Shown: piece by piece, positions 6,284 to 10,000 of the stretch
Numbering within the stretch: the first letter of the stretch is position 1
Layout of the letters: each line of letters starts with the position of its first letter
Assembly: GCA_030674185.1 (NCBI GenBank)
Contig: CM060305.1
Span: 163,651,710-163,661,709 of the forward strand
Origin: Monoplex corrugatus
Taxonomy: Eukaryota > Mollusca > Gastropoda > Littorinimorpha > Ranellidae
DNA length: 10,000 nucleotides
Reading direction: 5' to 3'
Program-made: the position numbers and the translations under genes
Notes under the pieces: generated by a model
What the model saw: the letters and a program-made list of their open reading frames with translations, nothing else
Told to the model about the DNA's origin: nothing
Databases searched by the model: none

Positions 6284-6560
6284 GGCCCGGCAATCAAGTG
6301 GGCAAACGTCGGATTTCCAATGGGAAGGTTATGGGTTCGATTCCCCTGGGCACCTCCACCTGGTGGGTAAAAGATGGAGGTTTTTCCAACCTCCCAGGTT
6401 AACATGCGTGCAGACCTGTCAGTACCCAAAGCCCTTTGTGTGTATTCGTATGCAGAATAGCAAACATCACCTCATCACATACAGGATGGAACAGAACCTA
6501 TGACACACTATCTTAACAACACCACAATGATAGAAACTGTGTCCTTACATGGCGGTTGAA
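6284..6560 (+). mobile_element. tRNA-derived SINE with Pol III B box
   Basis: The head at about 6287-6354 is tRNA-like. A degenerate A box (GGCAATCAAGTGGG) is followed by a perfect B box GGTTCGATTCC (6334-6344) inside a T-arm-like stem. The 5' GCCCGGC and 3' CCTGGGC can pair as an acceptor-like stem with one wobble and one mismatch. The body GATGGAGGTTTTTCCAACC, GCAGACCTGTCAGTACCC, CCTTTGTGTGTATTCG matches the truncated copy at 613-779. TCCTTACATGGCGG near 6545 resembles what I remember of the 3' region. The boundaries are estimates. The internal promoter suggests the source element was transcribed by RNA polymerase III; this copy is diverged, and no tRNA function is proposed. Confidence 0.7.
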
Positions 6561-6737
6561 CCCACCATCTTTGTATTATCATCATGTTGCTCTAAACACA
6601 CAGAGTTTCTTCTTTTCTTTCATTTGCCGTCTTCGTGGTGAGGCCACATCTGGCGTTGAATGTGTCCCCCACACACACCCTCTTTTCTTCTTCTTTTTCT
6701 CCTTTTAGCGTTCCCCCTCTCCTCAGTTTCTGCCAAC
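6561..6737. other. Pyrimidine-rich spacer
   Basis: Two pyrimidine tracts are present: TTTCTTCTTTTCTTTC near 6605-6622 and CCTCTTTTCTTCTTCTTTTT near 6679-6700. They are followed by TCCTTTTAGCG and CTCCTCAG, which look like splice acceptors on the plus strand. What follows is an inverted LINE remnant rather than an exon, so the splice-like signals are probably incidental. Read on the minus strand, the tract would be a purine-rich 3' end beyond the LINE frame, comparable to the GAA tail at 4880-4942. Confidence 0.4.
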
Positions 6738-7105
6738 TGTCATGGAGCTTAGTGGTCAAAAGTGGTGCAGATGGTCATGTTTCCTGTCGCTCCACTTGAC
6801 AGAAGCGAGATGGCTGCAATACATGTTCAGCTGTCTGTCTTCTTTACCGCAGGGGCAGCTTGTTGACGACGGCAGTTTGAAGTTGCGGTTCATGTGTTCG
6901 TTGAGCTGTGGCCCGTACGGAGCCTCATCAGGATCACTTGTTACTTCGTGGACAGAAGTTGCCTATTTGTCTCTTTCTGTCCGTTCTGATGCTGCTGCTC
7001 TTATTTGCTATAGATGATACTGCTGTCTGGTTGAGCTTTCAGGGCTCCTCTTTTTTGCCAGCTGATCTAACGTCTCTGGCTGGTTGGTTCCTTTGATAAA
7101 GCCGT
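6738..7105 (-). pseudogene. LINE RNase H / zinc-knuckle tail, degraded
   Basis: Read on the minus strand from about 7105, one frame gives GTNQPETLDQLAKKRS. This resembles the end of the RNase H domain found in some LINE polyproteins (GNE.AD.LAKEGS). After frame breaks RLRTGH appears, then LNEHMNRNFKL and CPCGKEDRQ, a Cys-rich knuckle like CPCG.EDQT. A further shift gives VLQPSRFCQVERQET, then a stop where Trp is usual, then PSAPLLTTKLHD. The order and spacing match what I recall of C-terminal ends of mollusc and other invertebrate LINEs. Several frameshifts and stops make it dead. It belongs to a different type from 4396-4856, which lacks this knuckle. The plus-strand frame at 6742-7017 is its antisense shadow. 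Confidence 0.75.
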
Positions 7106-7332
7106 AGATTTATGGTCTGATATCTTGAGTTCGATCTCAGCCCGCAACATTAAAACCTGGCCTGTCAGCTGCCCATCCTAACATTTTCATCATTCTGGTG
7201 TCGTCGGTTTAATGTTTTACAGGTATCTTTTACCTTCCTCCCTTTAGATCTATCCCGTTTCCAGACCTGGTGAAGACATGTCACTGTTATTGTTGTTTAA
7301 AGTCCAGTCATAGTGACATGCTCTAGCGAAGT
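7106..7332. other. Spacer with a tRNA-like scrap and a 9-bp inverted repeat
   Basis: GAGTTCGATCTC at about 7127-7138 looks like a decayed Pol III B box, so this may be part of an old SINE, but no A box or body match is convincing. CATGTCACT (7277-7285) and AGTGACATG (7312-7320) are perfect reverse complements around a 26-base loop. No gene was found. Confidence 0.4.
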
Positions 7333-7530
7333 ATGGAGCATAGGGTTTTGCGTAGGCTGAGGGAGTTTGTCACATCATTGCTAGCAAATTTCGGTGGAGC
7401 GCTTATGGAATTGTCCAAGTGCCATCAATCCCTTCTGAATAAACATCCAACTCCTACCGTCTTGTTTTCTGGTAGCCTGTCTTACAGTGAACAGCGATCC
7501 ACTGGAGGACTACTCTTTTGGCGTGCTGTG
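7333..7530. other. Unassigned sequence before dispersed repeat B
   Basis: An open frame from ATG 7333 (MEHRVLRRLREF...) runs 118 codons to 7689, but its last 50 or so codons lie in the inverted dispersed repeat. The first part has no recognisable domain, and a partly repeat-derived frame of this size is expected by chance. It is not called as a gene. Confidence 0.4.
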
Positions 7531-7806
7531 AATTTGAAGCGAGGGAGAGGAGACGGGCGCCGCCCCCTGGTGCTGGTCCCGGGGAAAGTTGAGGTCTCTG
7601 CCACCTCGTTCCCCTTACGACTCAGGGTTATGAAACTATGTAGTAGGACCTCAGGACCTGGCCACTCTTGGGTTTATACGCAGGCTTAAGGCTTGTGACG
7701 CGATCATTCTGGATTTTCTCCATCATATGGCACATGTGACAATGGTGCCTATGGAATTCATTCCGAGCAGGAAGACGTCATCTTGAAAAATTAAAACTAA
7801 AACTAA
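7531..7806 (-). mobile_element. Dispersed repeat, copy B (about 276 bp)
   Basis: This is the reverse complement of the element at 3599-3866. Read on the minus strand it starts near 7806 with TTTAGTTTTAGTTTTAATTT TTCAAG and continues CTCGGAATGAATTCC, GTCACATGTGCCAT, AATCCAGAATGATCGCGTC, CACAAGCCTTAAGCCTG, GGCCAGGTCCTGAGGTCCTA, GAGTCGTAAGGGG, GAGGTGGC, CCAGCACCAGGGGGCGGCGC and CTCTCCCTCGCTTCAAATT. Length and block order match copy A, with small indels. Both copies end at the same CTTCAAATT boundary, which supports a discrete element rather than a chance similarity. Confidence 0.75.
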
Positions 7807-8476
7807 AGCTGGAAGGCTTTGGTGACGGGTGGGGAATCTTATCATTCTGTAAGGTCTACAGAATACAGAGGGCATCTGGAAGAAAGAGCACTTGATAGCA
7901 TGTGTCGTCTGTTGTCTGAACCATAGAGGCTGCTTGCATTGGTGCTCTGTTTCCGCTCGGTAGCTAGTGCAGTGTTTGCCCTGGGACGTGAGGGGATACT
8001 GGTTCCCTGTTAGTCACAGCATTGGTGACTGGTTCGTCGGTGTGTACACGTGTCTACGAGTTGACGGGGCCGTAAACACAGTTATACATACGCACCTGCA
8101 AGTCTTCTTTTCGACTGAAAAGATGTAGCATCTCACAATTTTCAAGTTTTCGTTCTTTGTTTCTTTCGTTTCCATCTGATGCACAAGTTCAGTTGCAAAA
8201 CTGATTCTCGTCACAGTATCATTTCAAAAAGCAAAACTGTACAAAACAGCACTTCAACTATTTGTTGTAATATTATACATATCTTCTTGTACAATTACGC
8301 AACAACAAGTAGAATCAAAATGTTGAACTATATACTTACAAGTTCTTCTTGTTTCTCTTTAAAATATTATACCACATTTCGACTTCATCATGAAAAATTA
8401 AAATAAATGTAGATCTATCAGTTACAGTGATTTCTGCTGCTTACGACCAAGGAGGTTAAAAGTCAGATAGTTTAAA
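7807..8476. other. 670 bases with no supportable gene; right half AT-rich
   Basis: 7807-8170 is mixed single-copy sequence without a recognisable domain. 8180-8410 is AT-rich with many A and T runs. The short frames here (8014-8214 minus, 8179-8406 plus) have low-complexity or unremarkable translations. No RNA gene, promoter or repeat copy was identified. Confidence 0.5.
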
Positions 8477-8517
8477 TGTGTGTGTGTTTGTATGTGTGAG
8501 TAGTGAGTGAGTGAGTG

Positions 8518-8605
<88 letters not shown>
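8477..8605. repeat. (TG)42 microsatellite with imperfect left flank
   Basis: A perfect TG run spans 8521-8604 (42 units) with no interruption. The left flank 8477-8520 is an imperfect mixture of TGTGTG, TGTATG and (GAGT)n. A perfect tract of this length suggests recent expansion and likely length polymorphism, in contrast to the heavily interrupted GT tract at 2551-2975. Confidence 0.97.
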
Positions 8606-8608
<3 letters not shown>

Positions 8609-8739
8609 AATCTCTGTAACTGGAAAACCAAACGGATCAATTTAACACACACAAATAGCAACAAACTCTTCCTCAGGGTCAGGTACACAGCAACAAACAA
8701 TACATCTTCTAAACAAACCCTCAACCCTCATAACTCAAT

Positions 8740-8945
8740 ATCCCCTCAACCCCAACCCATCATCATTATCCCCCAAGACTAACCCCCCCCCCCCACCTCC
8801 TCAACCCGCCCCCTCGCCCTTTCAGCCTTGCCATCCACTTCATTCCTGCCCACGTTTCCTCTTTCAGTCTCACCCCATCCACCCCCATAGCCCTCGCCTC
8901 TCCCCCCCCCCCTGTCTTCCTCTCCTCCCCCGTCTTGTGTTTGCC
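8740..8945. repeat. C-rich, pyrimidine-rich stretch
   Basis: The plus strand is dominated by C and T, with a C12 run (8783-8794), a C11 run (8902-8912) and many CCTC or CCAC blocks. It leads into the CpG-rich stretch. Four or more C tracts occur repeatedly, so i-motif on this strand or G-quadruplex on the other is possible. The antisense frame across 8870-9112 is Gly/Arg-rich because of composition. Confidence 0.8.
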
Positions 8946-9180
8946 CCCTGCTTGGCCGAAGTGCGACCTGGAAAGCGGGGAGAGTAATTAGCTGGCGGCG
9001 CCCTGTCCCCGGACCCCGCCCCTCGCCCCATAAAGTCGACGTTCGTCACGTGCGCTAACTGCCCGCCCCTGTCACCCTCTCCAAGGCGGCCAGCCTCATG
9101 GCCGCCAATCACCGCCTTCCCGACCCCCGCGTGCTTTCACGCTCCGTTGGACTAACGAATGTCAACTGCCACGTGCTTTT
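8946..9180. promoter_or_regulatory. CpG-rich candidate promoter
   Basis: I count about 22 CpG dinucleotides between roughly 8950 and 9145, close to what base composition alone would predict; most of the rest of the window is much poorer in CpG. Motifs seen are GC boxes CCCCGCCCC (9014-9022) and CCCGCCCCT (9062-9070), an ATAAA element (9030-9034), E-boxes CACGTG within GTCACGTG (9045-9052) and again at 9170-9175, and CCAATCA (9105-9111, NF-Y-like). Base skew switches from C-rich before to G-rich after it, as is often seen around promoters. Which direction it would fire is unclear. No exon could be recognised on either side within the window. Confidence 0.4.
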
Positions 9181-9195
9181 TTTTTTTCTCCTTGC

Positions 9196-9310
9196 AAAGG
9201 GAGGAATGGCCGTGGTGGGGTGGTGATAGTTGCGGTGGCGGTGTTTTCAATCAGTCAGTGCTCTGTGGTCTTTCTTGGGGTGGGGCAGCTGTGGGGGCTT
9301 GGTCTGCGGG
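9196..9310. other. G-rich stretch after the CpG-rich region
   Basis: The plus strand is G/T-rich (GTGGTGGGGTGGTGATAG, GGTGGCGGTG, TTGGGGTGGGGCAGCTGTGG). Several GGGG tracts could contribute to quadruplexes. No coding frame is recognised. Confidence 0.5.
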
Positions 9311-9312
9311 AA

Positions 9313-9340
9313 AACACACACACACACAAACACACACATT
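9313..9340. repeat. Short (CA)n repeat
   Basis: ACACACACACACACAAACACACACA is a short interrupted CA tract at the junction with the A-rich sequence that precedes the reverse-transcriptase fragment. Confidence 0.85.
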
Positions 9341-9366
9341 TAAACAAAATTAAAAACAGACGGTCA

Positions 9367-9456
9367 AGTAATAGATCTATGGACAATTTCATTATTTGGC
9401 ACACTCTGGAGTCAGAGAACATCACTGTGACAGAGCAAGCCGGATTTAGGAAACAA
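9367..9456 (+). pseudogene. LINE reverse-transcriptase fragment (N-terminal finger/palm)
   Basis: In one plus frame the sequence reads SNRSMDNFIIWHTLESENI then TVTEQAGFRKQ. The pattern ...LE...N.....QAGFRK is characteristic of the early part of LINE reverse-transcriptase domains (known form: LE..N....QAGFR..RST.D). Homology then becomes hard to follow: frame breaks and stops occur straight after, and no catalytic (F/Y)xDD motif is visible downstream. The fragment could extend to about 9620 in decayed form. It is not the same segment of a LINE as 4396-4856 or 6738-7105. Confidence 0.6.
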
Positions 9457-9865
9457 ATAGAACCTGACCCTAGAAGACATATAACACTGCAATATGTAGA
9501 CTAAAAACATACCTGAGTCATATTCGATAGACGGCTGATAGGAAACAGCACATACAGAATACAGAAGCCAAGACCAGAAGAAAGCTGATATAAAAAGACA
9601 AATTGGCAGCAATGCCGTGAGGGTGTAAAACAGAAGATTCTCAAGAACAGCTATGATGGCACAGCACGGCCACACTATGAGGCTCTGGCTCATGGATGAC
9701 AGCACTCTAGTCACACCAACAATCCTTGATAAGTCTAGAACTAAGCACTCTGCATCATCACCGGCACAAAGAAATCACAAGACTGAGAAGATGGAATCAC
9801 CACAGGCACGCCTTCACTGATGAAGAGATGGAAATGCGAAAGCCTTCATACCAAAGCCAAAGCAT
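9457..9865. other. A-rich sequence, possibly decayed transposon
   Basis: Downstream of the reverse-transcriptase fragment the plus strand is A-rich (ACATACAGAATACAGAAGCC, AAGACCAGAAGAAAGC, GACTGAGAAGATGGAATCAC). It has no recognisable domain in any frame. The A-richness and the QAGFRK fragment upstream suggest a heavily decayed non-LTR element, but this is inference. The open frames at 9412-9714 (minus) and 9726-9929 (plus) are not supported as genes. Confidence 0.35.
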
Positions 9866-9993
9866 CAGAGATCACTTGATGCATAACAGAACAAAGGAAC
9901 TCAGTGCCTCAGAGATCACTGATGCATAACAGAACAAAGGAACTCAGTGCCTCAGAGATCACCTGATGCATAATAGAACAAAGGAACTCAGTT
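9866..9993. repeat. 44-bp tandem repeat, three units, at window end
   Basis: Units starting with CAGAGATCAC at 9866 (44 bp), 9910 (43 bp, one base deleted in CACTGATG) and 9953 (about 40 bp) each continue through TGATGCATAA, AGAACAAAGGAACTCAGT. The third leaves the pattern at TTAGGGAG. The array seems to end just before the window does. Confidence 0.93.
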
Positions 9994-10000
9994 TAGGGAG

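Noticed and set aside
6284..6360. Functional tRNA gene
   Set aside because: The B box is good, but the D and anticodon arms do not fold convincingly and a SINE body follows directly.
6742..7017. Plus-strand 91-codon open frame after a pyrimidine tract and AG
   Set aside because: The opposite strand carries recognisable LINE motifs, so this frame is their antisense shadow.
7106..7150. Second tRNA-derived SINE head (GAGTTCGATCTC)
   Set aside because: Only a B-box-like motif is present; no A box, no stem of proper size and no match to the SINE body.
7333..7689. 118-codon plus-strand open frame
   Set aside because: Its second half lies in the inverted dispersed repeat and the first half has no recognisable domain.
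8870..9112. Minus-strand Gly/Arg-rich frame in the CpG-rich region
   Set aside because: Composition explains the open frame; no motif, and the likely role of the sequence is regulatory.

Overview
The window looks like non-coding, repeat-dominated DNA from a large metazoan nuclear genome. The best guess is a marine gastropod mollusc. This rests on remembered resemblance of a tRNA-derived SINE (613-779 and 6284-6560) and of several LINE tails to repeats common in caenogastropods; no search was possible. There is no operon-like organisation, no bacterial gene, no confident intact protein-coding gene and no functional RNA gene. Almost every long open frame is a by-product of a tandem repeat or a transposon remnant.

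Layout. 1-470 is a 70-bp satellite already running at base 1. It is followed by inverted fragments of the same family (474-565). A SINE 3' part (613-779) runs directly into a 21-bp minisatellite (779-925). A 66-bp satellite of about 20 monomers fills 1011-2448; it is broken by an inserted repeat fragment (1404-1518) and ends in a dimeric higher-order pattern. A long imperfect GT tract (2551-2975) leads into a candidate regulatory stretch (2990-3240). An isolated splice-acceptor/ATG/transmembrane frame (3401-3598) follows and is weak as a gene. 3599-3866 and 7531-7806 are two inverted copies of one roughly 270-bp dispersed element. 4001-4327 holds a foldback repeat with a perfect 28-bp inverted repeat; it is related to the satellite at base 1.

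From 4396 to 4942 lies a frameshifted LINE C-terminus followed by a GAA tract. 4945-5750 is unassigned. 5753-6228 is a 32-bp minisatellite carrying AGGTCA motifs. A SINE with a Pol III B box (6284-6560) comes next, then an inverted LINE RNase H/zinc-knuckle tail (6738-7105, minus strand). 7807-8476 is unassigned and partly AT-rich, followed by (TG)42. 8740-9310 goes from C-rich to a CpG-rich candidate promoter to G-rich. The last 650 bases hold a reverse-transcriptase fragment and a 44-bp tandem triplication.

The most useful observations are the relation between the foldback element and the 70-bp satellite, the AGGTCA-bearing 32-bp array, the CpG-rich candidate promoter at 8946-9180, and the three separate LINE fragments. 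I did not find a convincing new biological system.
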